A DNA stretch of 64,000 nt from Gordionus sp. m RMFG-2023 (lineage: Eukaryota; Nematomorpha; Gordioida; Chordodea; Parachordodidae), in assembly GCF_954871325.1 (NCBI RefSeq), contig NC_088779.1, positions 24,910,869 through 24,974,868 of the forward strand. The letters run 5' to 3'. Below, in pieces: positions 22,080 through 32,106 of the stretch. The notes under the pieces were generated by a model. The model had not been told where the DNA came from, ran no database searches, and worked only from the letters and a program-made list of their open reading frames with translations. Every line of letters begins with the position of its first letter. Position 1 is the stretch's first letter. Position numbers and translations under genes: made by a program.

Positions 22080-22915
22080 GAATATGATATTTTGAGGCAT
22101 CAAAAATTTTCAAAGCATAAATCAGTACAGGGCAGTCTATCAACATCTATTGCAAAACAAAAATATTCTTCAAAAATAAGAAATAATACAGATGCAACTA
22201 CAGTTGCGGAAATGGTAAATAACTATCATGTAGTACAACATTCAGAGAGCTACTTAACATCACAATGTTGGTAGAATCTTTCCCCATAATATTTAACGAC
22301 TAATATAAATGAAAATTATACTTTGTAGAACACAAATGAGCAAGGTTATCATCAATGTTTTAGGATATAAATCCAGAAGGTCAATTTTTGACGATTTGAA
22401 AGATGTGCAAACATATTCAATTCTAACAGATGCATCTAATAAGGAGATATCAAAACATTTCCCTTGATCCTCCCCTATTTCAACAAAATTAATGTCATTT
22501 CAATAAAACTATTATAAAATTTTTCTCCAGATATGAAATATCCAAAGACATAGCTAACCATATATAATGGTAAATATGACAGATTTGGCATTACCAATGA
22601 ATTGCATGGCAGCTTTCTGATCTGATAATTCCTCAGTGAATTTGGCAAAAACCAGAGTGTATTTACAGAATTGAGTCAGCATAATGTTGGTTGACAGGTT
22701 CCTCCTAATACGCGCCATCGTAGAATTTAAAATTTTACAAACCTTTAAAAAATAAATAGATAATAAAAGCTGTCCTAATATTTTGAAAAAAATTTTCAAA
22801 AATAAATGGCAGAAGTATATTTAGGAATTTTACATATAGGAAATCTACTATATGCTGTTAATATGCAATTGCAATCAGAAGAATATAATTTAATAAAGGT
22901 TCACTAAATTATGCT
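22080..22915 (+). pseudogene. hAT transposase copy 3, internally deleted
   Basis: Same order as copy 1: a 60-codon frame at 22092-22274 (beginning MRHQKFSKHKSVQGSLST), then MSKVIINVLGYKSRRSIFD-like and TDASNKEISKHFP-like sequence in shifting frames. The deletion near 22670-22700 joins the middle of the gene to a later part, as in copy 2. Confidence 0.65.
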
Positions 22916-23162
22916 GCAGAAATACCAAAGTAAGAATATTATTACTATTATCGGATAATTATTAATAAGATTTAATATGATGTCATGTTTGAGGAGATTG
23001 TAATGCTTCTTTATTTTTATGATTTGCCAAAATATTCAAAATATTAATTTTACAATGTAAAAAATAAATTTATTTGATTTTATGCAAATGTATAAATAAG
23101 ATTTTATAAAATATAGAAAGTCAAATAGTTATAGTTAATTATATTTTATTTGAGATTTAAAT

Positions 23163-24230
23163 AATGGAACTAAACTTTACCGTCGTTATTAAGATATTTA
23201 TAAAATTCCTGGCATGACATTTTATAATTTTGTTTAACCATTAACTCAGCCTCTAATGTTGTTAAAGCAATTCGATTTCTTTCCTTTCTCCAGGCAGTCC
23301 TCATCAGGCTAAAAATGCGCTCCGATGAGGCATTAGAATGAGGTAAGGAGAAAACATAATCGCAAATCTTTTCCAAGCATGGGGATTTATTATTATTACG
23401 AAAAAATTCCCCCCATTTCTTCTCTGCTTTTAGACCATCTAACTTTAAGCATTCTGGCGAATCATAAAAAATGGAAAAAATTACAATCTCTTCAAACAAG
23501 GCTTCAATGTCTATCGGTAATTTTAATATATTTATTAAATTACAAAAACCATCAAATGATGGTTTCTGTTCCAATGTCATAATATTTATACACTTTTAAA
23601 TAGAGTTTTCCAAAATTGTCTTAATAAAAATATTTGCTTCATTTAAAAATACGTTAATTATAGTCATATTTGAACATTTTAATATGATATTTTTAGCAAT
23701 AGAGCCATAAAATTTATTACTATTTTTAACTGTAGAGATGAACAGAGCTGTAGCATGATTTTGTGAATCTTTATCAATAAAGAATCTTCTGATTGCAACT
23801 GAATATTAACTACATGAAGTAGATTTCCTACATGTGAAACTAATCCCAAATATGCTTCTGACATTTCATCCTCGAAAAAATTTTTCAAAATTTTAGGACA
23901 GCTTTTAAAATCTTTATTTAAGAAGTATTTCTTTAAGGGTTCGTAAAATAAAATTCTCTCGATGGCAGGTATTAATGATAACCACCTGATAAGTACATAT
24001 CGCAACAACTCACACCATTCCAAATTAGACCACTCCACCAATTCTTTTAATTCAGTGACTCTGTTTATGAACTAAATTCGTTAAAACATTTCATCACAAT
24101 TACTTCGACATCTACAGATAGTACATTCATTGCCTTCTTGCAAGAATTATGCAGTATATGGTATATACAGCCAATTGGTATTAATTCATTATTGTGCTGC
24201 CTCAATTCGGTAAATACACTTTGATTTGAT
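23163..24230 (-). pseudogene. hAT transposase copy 4 with C-terminal dimerisation domain
   Basis: Two long open pieces on the - strand. 23679-24041 holds the middle part (WSNLEWCELLRYVLIRWLSL, then LGLVSHVGNLLHVVN). 23170-23580 holds the end: FDGFCNLINILKLPIDIEALF, then the hAT dimerisation signature SLPHSNASSERIFSLMRTAW followed by NRIALTTLEAELMVKQNY. A stop and frame change separate the two pieces near 23590-23680, and the N-terminal part near 24060-24230 is further shifted. It is the only copy in which the dimerisation domain survives. Confidence 0.8.
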
Positions 24231-24240
24231 TAGAATAATA

Positions 24241-24430
24241 TCCACTTCTAAAAGTTCTATTCTTCTAACACAAAAATTTTGAAAATGTCAAGTGGAGCAC
24301 TGCAATTCTAGATAACGATATAAAATATATTAAATAATTTAAAATATATTTATAATAATTATACATACTGTTCTAACTTCTATTCTTTCTAACACAAAAA
24401 TTTTGAAAATGTCGAGTGGAGAATTGGAGA
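24241..24430. repeat. Short hairpin repeat, two copies in the hAT element
   Basis: At 24241-24315 TCCACTT (24241-24247) can pair with AAGTGGA (24290-24296), enclosing TTCTAACACAAAAATTTTG. A second copy is at about 24370-24425 with GAGTGGAG, and a third, outside the element, at about 43275-43345. Function unknown. Confidence 0.5.
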
Positions 24431-24964
24431 ATTATATAAAAAATATATTTTAGAGCGGAAAAATAAAATAAAAGAACTAGACATATTTTTTGAATAAATA
24501 TTTAAAATTTATTTTAAAAATATAAAAATAATCAAATACTGTCTCTCAAAATTATTATTTATATATTAAAAACATTAAGATGCTAAAAAAAAATTGTGGG
24601 AGAAATTAAAAAATTGTGGGAGCTTTTTGTGGGAGATTTCTAATTGTGGGAGTTTTGTGGGAGTGAGATGTATGTGGGTAAACTAAAAAATTGTGGGAGA
24701 CTCCCACTGATGGGGGGAGACATGGCAGCCCTGCTGGCAACCCTGATCATGAACCCTGTACTTCAAATTTATCATTACCTACCTGGACTTTTTAATTGCA
24801 TGAATCTACTCATATTTTTTAAGTTGAGGCCTAGCTTAGATTTTTAGAATTATGAACATTCTATGACCTGGCCTAGGATAAGCAAATGATATTATAATCC
24901 ATAAAATTTTCGATCATTTATCTAACAATAATGAAATAAATGGATATCATTAAAAATTATTCAT

Positions 24965-26250
24965 TTATTTTAGTGAAATTAATTTACTTGAAAAATTAAG
25001 ATTGCTATCATAACAAAGATTGATGCAATCATTATTCCTTACTTTCAAGGGATTTGAAAGTGTTAAAATTGAATTTGTATTATAATTTGACAATTTACAA
25101 ATTTTTAGTTCATGTTTCTCTCTAACATCTATCACACTATAGCAAGTGTTTGAATGCACACGAAGAAATTGCACAAAGTCATATACTGAAATGTGATTCT
25201 TATTTGAATTATTTGATTCAATACTGCAATTTTTTACTATAAGTTCATTATACATGTGCCCTGACTCAATAAATCTAGTCTTGTCCATTTTTTGGTTACA
25301 AGATGAACATTCATGATTTTTATTTCGTAATTGTATTTCTTTAAAACATCCAGTATTTGATAAAGAATCAAAAATTAATAGCTTTCCATTATAGGAAGGA
25401 GACAATGTAGGTATTAAAATCTTTTGAGCTTCTAATGCTTGAAACATTCCAATAATACCTGGTAAAGCACCTAAATAAGACATATATTTATATAATTTAA
25501 TATATATTACTTTTATATTACCAAAAACACCTATTTCATTGCAATTGGAGATAGTAAATAATGGTGGAGGTACAGGGAAAAGGCATTTGTAACACAATGA
25601 TTTATCTTTATCTGATGAATGGTAGTTAAAAGTTGACATATGGCCTTCAAATCCAATAGCACTACCATATATCCAAGGAATATTTAAAAACAATGCTAAG
25701 TCATTAATTAAATATCTAGTTTCAACATTATCAGTTGCATCAATAATTAAACTAAAGTCAGAAGTTAAGTGAGTATGACTTACTAAGTTATTATCATTAA
25801 AGTTTAAATTTAATATATTTAATGCATTCTCATATGTAAGTCTCTCAGTCAAATTTTGACAATATATTTGAGGATTCCGAGATATAGCCATTTTTTTAGC
25901 AAAATCAGATTTAAAATAACCAACATCATTTTGTGTATATAAAATTTGTCTATGTAAATTTTCAATAGATATTTTATCATCATCAACTATAGTTAGCTTT
26001 CCTTTAAATATATTTATATTAAATATATTTAAATAATGAAAAAACCAATTCCTGCTGCTGATAAATATAATATAGCTGAACAACCTAACCCTCCTGCTCC
26101 TATTATCAATATATGGGCATTTTTTAATGCTATTTGACCTGGTTTATTAAATATATTTGTAGATACGATAAAATATATATTGCCTTCAATTCCTACTTGA
26201 GGTAACAACAAATGTCTGCTATATCTTAATATTTCTGGATTTGAAAGCAT
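24965..26250 (-). CDS. MOCS3: UBA4/MOCS3 adenylyltransferase with a shortened rhodanese domain
   Basis: Activates the ubiquitin-like sulfur carrier URM1 (and, in animals, MOCS2A) by C-terminal adenylation; cytosolic. Exons on the - strand: 26250-26184, 26138-26046, 26001-25522, 25470-24965, giving 381 residues. Introns of 45, 44 and 51 nt are inferred because removing them restores gap-free alignment: GIEG-QIALKNAHILIIG, SAAGIG-KLTIVDDD and EIGVFG-ALPGIIGMFQALE. Motifs: nucleotide loop GAGGLGC, RQILY, DATDN, zinc Cys pairs CYKC and CSSC, and the active-site Cys in SNCNEIGVFG. The rhodanese domain starts at ISVYDFVQFL and has IDVREKHELKICKLS, but the protein stops before the catalytic CxxGxxS-type loop; the human protein is 460 residues. 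An AATAAA overlaps the stop codon (24964-24969). Either a further exon exists (a CAA/GTAAAT donor lies just before the stop) or sulfur transfer has been lost. Confidence 0.9.
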
Positions 26251-26262
26251 GTTAACAGGTTG

Positions 26263-26287
26263 CTTATCTTCTTATCTTATCTTATCT
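26263..26287 (-). repeat. GATAA-type short repeat before UBA4
   Basis: Several copies of CTTATC in a row, GATAAG on the - strand, lie just upstream of the UBA4 start. They could be GATA-factor sites or merely a simple repeat. Confidence 0.3.
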
Positions 26288-26289
26288 AG

Positions 26290-26940
26290 CACGTTGGTCA
26301 TGGACCTGCCCAAAATGAGCGAACGTGAATTACTATAGAGGCCCTATCCTCCATAATAATTATGCCGATTTTTTTCCTCAAGGATACCAACAAACCTTGT
26401 AACCCAGATATAATTATTAAGAGGAGTGGAACTCACCCAATCCAATAATAATAATAATAGCATAGTGAATAAGATTATGAGCATATTTAAAAGGAAAAAA
26501 ATAGTAGTACTGTATCATCCAATACAAATTATTAGTCATTAGTTAATTATCTAACATTATTTTTTTATAGTTAGTCTTAATTTTTATTATTATTATGATT
26601 ATTAAATTTATTTAGTTTATTTACAATTTGTTCCCAATTATTAGTTAGACAATATAATTATATTTAATTTTTATAATTATTTAGTTTAAAATATCTATCT
26701 ATTTAATCTATTTGACCTTAAATCTCATAATGTAATGTAATCTATTAGAAATTATCTTACAATGTGCACTAATTTAATCTGCCTTCATTTACTATAGCCC
26801 TATTCAATTACTTCAACTCTTAGATATATATCAAAGCAATATAAGAAATTGTATTTTTAGTATTAACATAACTTTACTTACTCAACTTTCATTGTTATAT
26901 CAAAGTAATATATGGAATTATATATTTAAATAATAAACCA
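26290..26940. other. Spacer between UBA4 and the LINE
   Basis: AT-rich. It should contain the UBA4 promoter, but no specific site can be named. No gene is seen. Confidence 0.3.
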
Positions 26941-26943
26941 AAT

Positions 26944-29770
26944 TTAATTTAATTTAATCATCATCTTTACTTGTTACATTCTCAGCAGTTATTCGTCAAG
27001 TGTTCGTAAATAAGTCTTAAAACGATTTTGTAAGTTTTCCTATCTAACGAAGCACGTTTTATGAATTCCCAAGATAGATCTATGTCCGATAATGATCGAA
27101 TTATTCTACCAAACCAACTATTTTTGTAGGATAGGAAAGGTTTGAGAGATAATTCTTCTAAAGGGGTAATAAAAAGGGCTTGATATACTAGGTTGTTTGG
27201 GGCTTGTCTGAGAATGTGCCCTAATATTTCGAATTTCCTATATTCACATAGTCTATATATAGGGAGAATGTCACATCTGGACCAAAGATTATGATTTGAA
27301 GTATTATACGGGTAGAAAGTTTTGGTAATATATCGAAGACATTTGTTAATGAACGCTTGCATCTTTTTACTTTCTTGTTTGGTATCTTTCCAAGTTTCTA
27401 TACCATAGATTAGGGAGGGGAATATTAAAGTTTTAAATAATCGAATCTTTAACGGAATTGATAATTGATTCGAACTCCATATTTTCATAAAGGATCTATA
27501 TTTCTGTCTGCCTTTATTTATTTTAGCTATTAGGTCTAGCTTTGTATTTCCTTTTCTATCTAGTATCACTCCTAGATATTTTAGTTGTTGAACTTCTGCT
27601 ATTTTTTCCCCTTGTATCGTTAGATTTATGTTTGTAGGGGAGAATATTGATGTCATCAACTTTGTTTTATCAATATTTATTTTTAAACCAAAAAGGTCAG
27701 CAACTTGGGTCATCATGTCCACTAGCAATTGGAGGTGTGATATAGAATCTCCTATAATACAAATATCATCGGCAAAAGCAAGAATATTAAATTTCACGAT
27801 GGGAATCTGAGCTAAACATTGTTTAGTCACTCTTTTTATGATATAGTTTGTAATAAAATTAAAAAGAAGAGGAGAAAGGACACATCCCTGTTTCAAACCT
27901 ATCTTAACTGGTATTTTTGTTGATTTATGACCCGCATGGATAATTTGTATCGAGTAATCGTTATAGATATTTTTTAATATTTTTACCAATGAAGTTGGAG
28001 TATTAACTTCTTCTAATGCTATCCATAACCTATCATGATTAATCGTATCAAAAGCTTTCTTAAAATCAAGAGCAATAATTATTAATTGCCTTTTTCGTAT
28101 TATAGATTTCTCCATTTGTATCTTTAAGTTGAGAATAGCTTCAAGAGCATTATGTCCCTTTCTAAATGAAACTATAGAATCCACATAATCTCGTTCTATA
28201 AAGGGTTTGAGTCGATTTAAGATTAAGTTAGTGAAAATCTTATAAACTATAGAATTTAGTGAGATTCCTCTCCAATCCTCTAGAGTTTTAGGGTACTTAG
28301 TTTTTGGAAAATTAATTAGTATAGCTGATAGCCAATCACTAGGGCATATCCCTTCCTTCCATACTCTCGATATGATAGGGAATAGTATATCGGCGGATAA
28401 TATAGGGTCCGTTTTTAAATATTCACTACGAATATTATCTTGACCACACGCCTTGTGATTTTTTAGTTTCTTTATTATATTTATTATTTCACTCTTGACT
28501 GGATCTATGATTCTATCTGTATTTTGGAATAAGGTAGAGGGGGAAGAATGTGTAGATAAAGATGTAGTATTATGGGTATTATCTTGAGGGAGAAATAATT
28601 GTGGGGACCAGAGGTACGAAGTGGATGGACCATGATGAATGGAAGACTCACTTTGGTTTGGTAAATGTAATAATTTAGATGGCAAGAGATTATAAGAAGA
28701 GGAGTTTTGAGGGCATAGATCCGAAGGCCATTTAGTAGGGTTCTGCTGAGGAGGCCAGGAGTTTGAGGAAGATGCATTTTGGACAATGGGAGATTCTAAA
28801 TTTGAGTTGTATGTAGAATTAGATAAAGGATTTGAGATATAAGAATTTTGAGCGGGAAGAAATTGGGGAAGTCCACGGTTTAGCGGATTTGGAGGCCAGA
28901 AACTTGAGGTAGATGGACATTGATCAATGGGAGATATTACTATTTGGTTATTTGATGTAGAGGAGGGTTCGTTGCAATTATTTGATGTAGAGGAGGGTTC
29001 GTTGCTATTAAATATTTTAGAATAATGTGAAACCCATATTTCCATTTGTATCTCTGGATCTGTGATTTCTTTTGCATTGTGACTAAGTTTAAAAAATTGC
29101 TCTTTTTTGAAGGAAGTGAAGGATTTCAATAATTTAAAAGCTTTATATGAATCATTTGCACTGAACGAATTACTTATCTCAGTGGCACGATCCTCAAGGA
29201 ATTTCCTCTTATCTCTTCTGAGTTTATGACTAATATCGTTTAGGATATACATGGCTCTGTTTCTCCTATAATGACCACTCCCCACTAGATTTGAAATAAG
29301 ATTTTTTGATTCTATTGAGATCCAGTCCGGATAATTCATCTTGGCTGGTATGGAATTTGATGCCGCATTGTTGAAAATGTCACGGGTATTTTCCCATAGT
29401 GTGTCTGAGGATAAGTTGTTAGTATGATTGATAAATTTATGAGAATTATTTCTGATTTGTTCTATATATTCAGTTTTGATATTGTGATCATTTAAAGCCG
29501 TAGATTTACATTTTTGAAATTTCCGAAAAAATAATGATTGAAAGATCACAATTAGCAACATATTTTTTCAACCCACCAACTTTACATACATCCTCTGCAT
29601 AACTCATACCGATATTCCGCATCCTGCTTAGAAATAGAGGAAATATCCCACCTCTCATTAAAATTGGCTCGATAATAACTATCCAATATTATCTTGCAAT
29701 TCGGTAACCATTACACAATTCATTACTCGTTTATATATCATCCTTATTATCGACAGCTATATATGTTTTC
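26944..29770 (-). mobile_element. LINE (non-LTR retrotransposon), RTE-like
   Basis: The coding frame is given separately. At the 3' side, low coordinates, the - strand ends in about three TTAAA units (26944-26958), a short tail repeat of the kind LINEs leave instead of or near poly(A). The 5' limit is not clear. Upstream of the ATG the - strand has another open piece (DSYYRANFNERWDISSISKQ near 29590-29700) in a different frame, which may belong to an upstream part. No target duplication was identified. Confidence 0.7.
26982..29561 (-). CDS. LINE reverse transcriptase, 859 codons, unbroken
   Basis: Reverse transcriptase for target-primed integration. N-terminal linker (residues 1 to about 190, with YPDWISIESKNLISNL), a Ser/Pro/Asn-rich low-complexity segment (about 190-360) opening with a tandem NEPSSTSNN repeat, then the polymerase: DNIRSEYL, EDWRGISLNSIVYKIF, ALDFKKAFDTINHDRLW, KIGLKQGCVLSPLLFNF and the catalytic FADDICIIG near residue 594. 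The C-terminal part includes YLGVILDRKGNTKLDLI, LIYGIETW and HILRQAPNNLVY, an order seen in RTE-like LINEs. No endonuclease domain precedes it in this frame, so the element is 5' incomplete or uses a separate frame. The length without a stop contrasts with every other mobile-element gene in the window and suggests a recent insertion. Confidence 0.88.
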   Translation of the reverse strand: MLLIVIFQSLFFRKFQKCKSTALNDHNIKTEYIEQIRNNSHKFINHTNNLSSDTLWENTRDIFNNAASNSIPAKMNYPDWISIESKNLISNLVGSGHYRRNRAMYILNDISHKLRRDKRKFLEDRATEISNSFSANDSYKAFKLLKSFTSFKKEQFFKLSHNAKEITDPEIQMEIWVSHYSKIFNSNEPSSTSNNCNEPSSTSNNQIVISPIDQCPSTSSFWPPNPLNRGLPQFLPAQNSYISNPLSNSTYNSNLESPIVQNASSSNSWPPQQNPTKWPSDLCPQNSSSYNLLPSKLLHLPNQSESSIHHGPSTSYLWSPQLFLPQDNTHNTTSLSTHSSPSTLFQNTDRIIDPVKSEIINIIKKLKNHKACGQDNIRSEYLKTDPILSADILFPIISRVWKEGICPSDWLSAILINFPKTKYPKTLEDWRGISLNSIVYKIFTNLILNRLKPFIERDYVDSIVSFRKGHNALEAILNLKIQMEKSIIRKRQLIIIALDFKKAFDTINHDRLWIALEEVNTPTSLVKILKNIYNDYSIQIIHAGHKSTKIPVKIGLKQGCVLSPLLFNFITNYIIKRVTKQCLAQIPIVKFNILAFADDICIIGDSISHLQLLVDMMTQVADLFGLKINIDKTKLMTSIFSPTNINLTIQGEKIAEVQQLKYLGVILDRKGNTKLDLIAKINKGRQKYRSFMKIWSSNQLSIPLKIRLFKTLIFPSLIYGIETWKDTKQESKKMQAFINKCLRYITKTFYPYNTSNHNLWSRCDILPIYRLCEYRKFEILGHILRQAPNNLVYQALFITPLEELSLKPFLSYKNSWFGRIIRSLSDIDLSWEFIKRASLDRKTYKIVLRLIYEHLTNNC

Positions 29771-30148
29771 CTGAAGAATTCTGCCTGGATTTAGATGTCT
29801 AGGATTCAAATTTATCTTAAATATCCTGTTGTTTCATACTTACAAAAGAATTCAAATTTACCTTTGGTTGGAAGTTCCTTTCAATTTTTACAGATTAACA
29901 ACGGTAATGTATTTTTAGGTTGCTAACCTTGATATCGGTTACAAACATATCTAGCCTCCTCAAGCTTAAACCTTTATTTCTGTTGTGCTTAAGTTTGTGA
30001 TTGTCATTTATGGACGTTTGCCCGTAATTTGAATTCGAGAAGATACGATATATTTGAATATATGATTTTTTTAGATGTCGTAATGAGATGTTGAACCATT
30101 GTTAGTAATAAATCATATAATCATTTATTTCATAATGATACAAATTTA
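29771..30148. other. AT-rich spacer
   Basis: No supported feature. Confidence 0.3.
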
Positions 30149-30156
30149 AATGCAAC

Positions 30157-30377
30157 TAGTGTTGTTAAACGGCTCGATTTGAGCCGATTCTTAAAAACGG
30201 CTAACTCAACATTATAGCCAGGTAAATATTGCCTAAACGTCGAGATTTCGCCAATAGATGTTCAATCCTATGTGCCATCTATGAGCAAAATTTTTAGGCT
30301 TGCAATATTTTTCTGGATAAAATATTGAGTTAGCCGTATTTAAAAATTGGCTCAAATTTAGCCGTTTAACAACACTA
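30157..30377. mobile_element. TAGTGTTG MITE, full-length palindrome
   Basis: A 221-bp near-perfect inverted repeat: TAGTGTTGTTAAACGGCTCG at the left, the inverse ending GTTTAACAACACTA at the right, and centre CTATGTGCCATCTATGAG. Flanks AATGCAAC (30149-30156) and AATGCAAG (30378-30385) match at 7 of 8 positions. Confidence 0.85.
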
Positions 30378-30389
30378 AATGCAAGGTAA

Positions 30390-31640
30390 AATCATAAATT
30401 AGAACAATAAAATAAAGTACAAATATTTTAACGAATCAAAAAAAATATATGAAAATTAGGATAATATTTTTTTCACGAATATAATCATCTATAATTTACA
30501 TAATTAAACATAAAATATCTCATAAGAATATCTATCTATATTATAATTTTCCGATGTCCTCACTATGTCATCGCTACGTCATGTCATCGGTACGTATTTA
30601 TTTTTATTTTTTTTGTTTGTTGATTTTTTTAATATTTTATACAAACAGATGGAAATATTTTTGGGCTGGAAAAATCTTCTGCGGAAAAATGGATGATGTT
30701 AAATTGATATAAACAATATTCCCTCAACTTTCTGAATATGAATGAAATAAATGATGTGAATAAAAAAATAATTCAAATTTCAATGTCTCTTCATTTCTCA
30801 AGATTCAGCCTAACTTTTTATTTCACTTAAACCTTTCTTTATTATTTAGATTACCATATCAATGTTATCTCGTATTATCAATTACACATTAATGTAATTT
30901 TCCTCTACAGGATACTTAACTTATATATTTATTTTGAACATACTCACAATTTTTGTTAGTACTTACATCACAATTTTTTATACTCATATTTTTCTTTCAT
31001 AACCAATAATTAAGAAGATAACCAAGTATATTCAAATATTTAAATATTCTTATCCTAACCTACTTATAATATCCTATCCTTATAAATAACTCTTTCTTTA
31101 TTTTTTCCCCTCCCTTAGTGAATTTATTTATCACTAAATTTTATTATCTCATTCTTTTCTTCCTATCTCTATTATTTATTAACCACAACTTCTCAAAACC
31201 TTATCAATTCCTTTAATTTAATTTTTAATATTTTTATAATATAATAATTTATACCTTCTTTCCCCCCCCCCCTTTTTTAGTCTTATTTTTTAATTACTTT
31301 ACAACCTTAATCTTAATAACATTACATTCATCATGTTATTTTTTAACCTTAAACTAAATTGTCAGCTTTTTCCTTTCTCTTCTATCAATTTATCAAATCG
31401 TCTGATTTCTTTTTCTATTACCTATCAAATACCAATTCTTAATTTTTCTTAATTTAATCTAAAAATCTTTTCTCAATTTAATCTAAAAATCTTTTCTCAA
31501 ATTACCAATTTTTTCCTTTTAGTCTACTTCTATTACATATATCACTATTACTTATTACTTTCTTATATACATATATTTAATAACACCCTTTTTTCTTAAA
31601 TATAAATTTCTAAATCTTACTCTACTATTAAAATATATTT
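30390..31640. other. Pyrimidine-rich intergenic stretch
   Basis: From about 30780 the + strand is strongly T/C rich with short local duplications (an AATCTAAAAATCTTTTCTC unit twice near 31450-31500) and a C run near 31262. No gene is seen. There are also a few near-palindromic GTCATCG/ACGTCAT motifs at 30555-30590. Confidence 0.35.
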
Positions 31641-31683
31641 TTATCAACTCAGTGGATACTAACTTTATACACAAGAGATACCT

Positions 31684-31850
31684 TAAGCTCTTCTAAATTA
31701 AACGGGCCCTGACAGTAGGGTAAATTACTGTTAGTGAATCTTTCCTTATTCACGAGAGGTAACGTAATTCCTCTTAAATTAAACGGACCCGGACAGTAGG
31801 GTAAATTACTGCCAAACAGTGGATGCATAATCCCTTCACTGGTGACGTCC
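31684..31850. repeat. 81-bp tandem duplication
   Basis: Two units about 81 bp apart share AAATTAAACGG, GACAGTAGGGTAAATTACTG and the surrounding sequence. On the - strand both units stay in one frame (SNLPYC.GPFNL twice within a 95-codon frame at 31649-31936). The unit is 27 codons, but I do not recognise the peptide. Confidence 0.6.
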
Positions 31851-32106
31851 TCTATGGGGTGGTGGAGAGTCCACTTAATTGTGGGATGTCTCCCCAGTGT
31901 ATAATAGGATGGGATACAAACAGATAATCCTACCAACAGTCTTAATTTATTTTTAAATAGTATTTTTTTATAAAAGAATTTTATAAATTTATAAAATCAA
32001 AATATAATTATAACCTTGATCATAGTATAAAAAAAGCATAAAAATCATTAAGCATTATAAAAAATAAATTGTTAGAATTAACTTAGTATGATATTATTTT
32101 ATAATT

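Larger units (their letters stand above)
18773..24745. mobile_element. 6-kb composite hAT element with perfect target duplication
   Basis: Begins CAGGGTTGCCATGTCTCCCC and ends in the inverse; ATCATGAA flanks it on both sides (18765-18772 and 24746-24753). Terminal inverted repeats extend about 250 bp (18773-19020 against 24490-24745) and contain repeated CTCCCGCAATTTTTT-like blocks, probable transposase binding sites. The inside holds four transposase copies in alternating orientation: about 19067-20290 (+), 20300-21130 (-), 22080-22915 (+) and 23160-24230 (-). Copies 2 and 3 share the same internal deletion. Between them are a second set of subterminal blocks (about 21177-21505) and a minisatellite (21563-21777). 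The transposase type is the KIAA1586/DUF4371-like branch of hAT. All copies are damaged. Because the outer ends match each other and the duplication is exact, the whole 6 kb moved as one unit. Confidence 0.9.
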
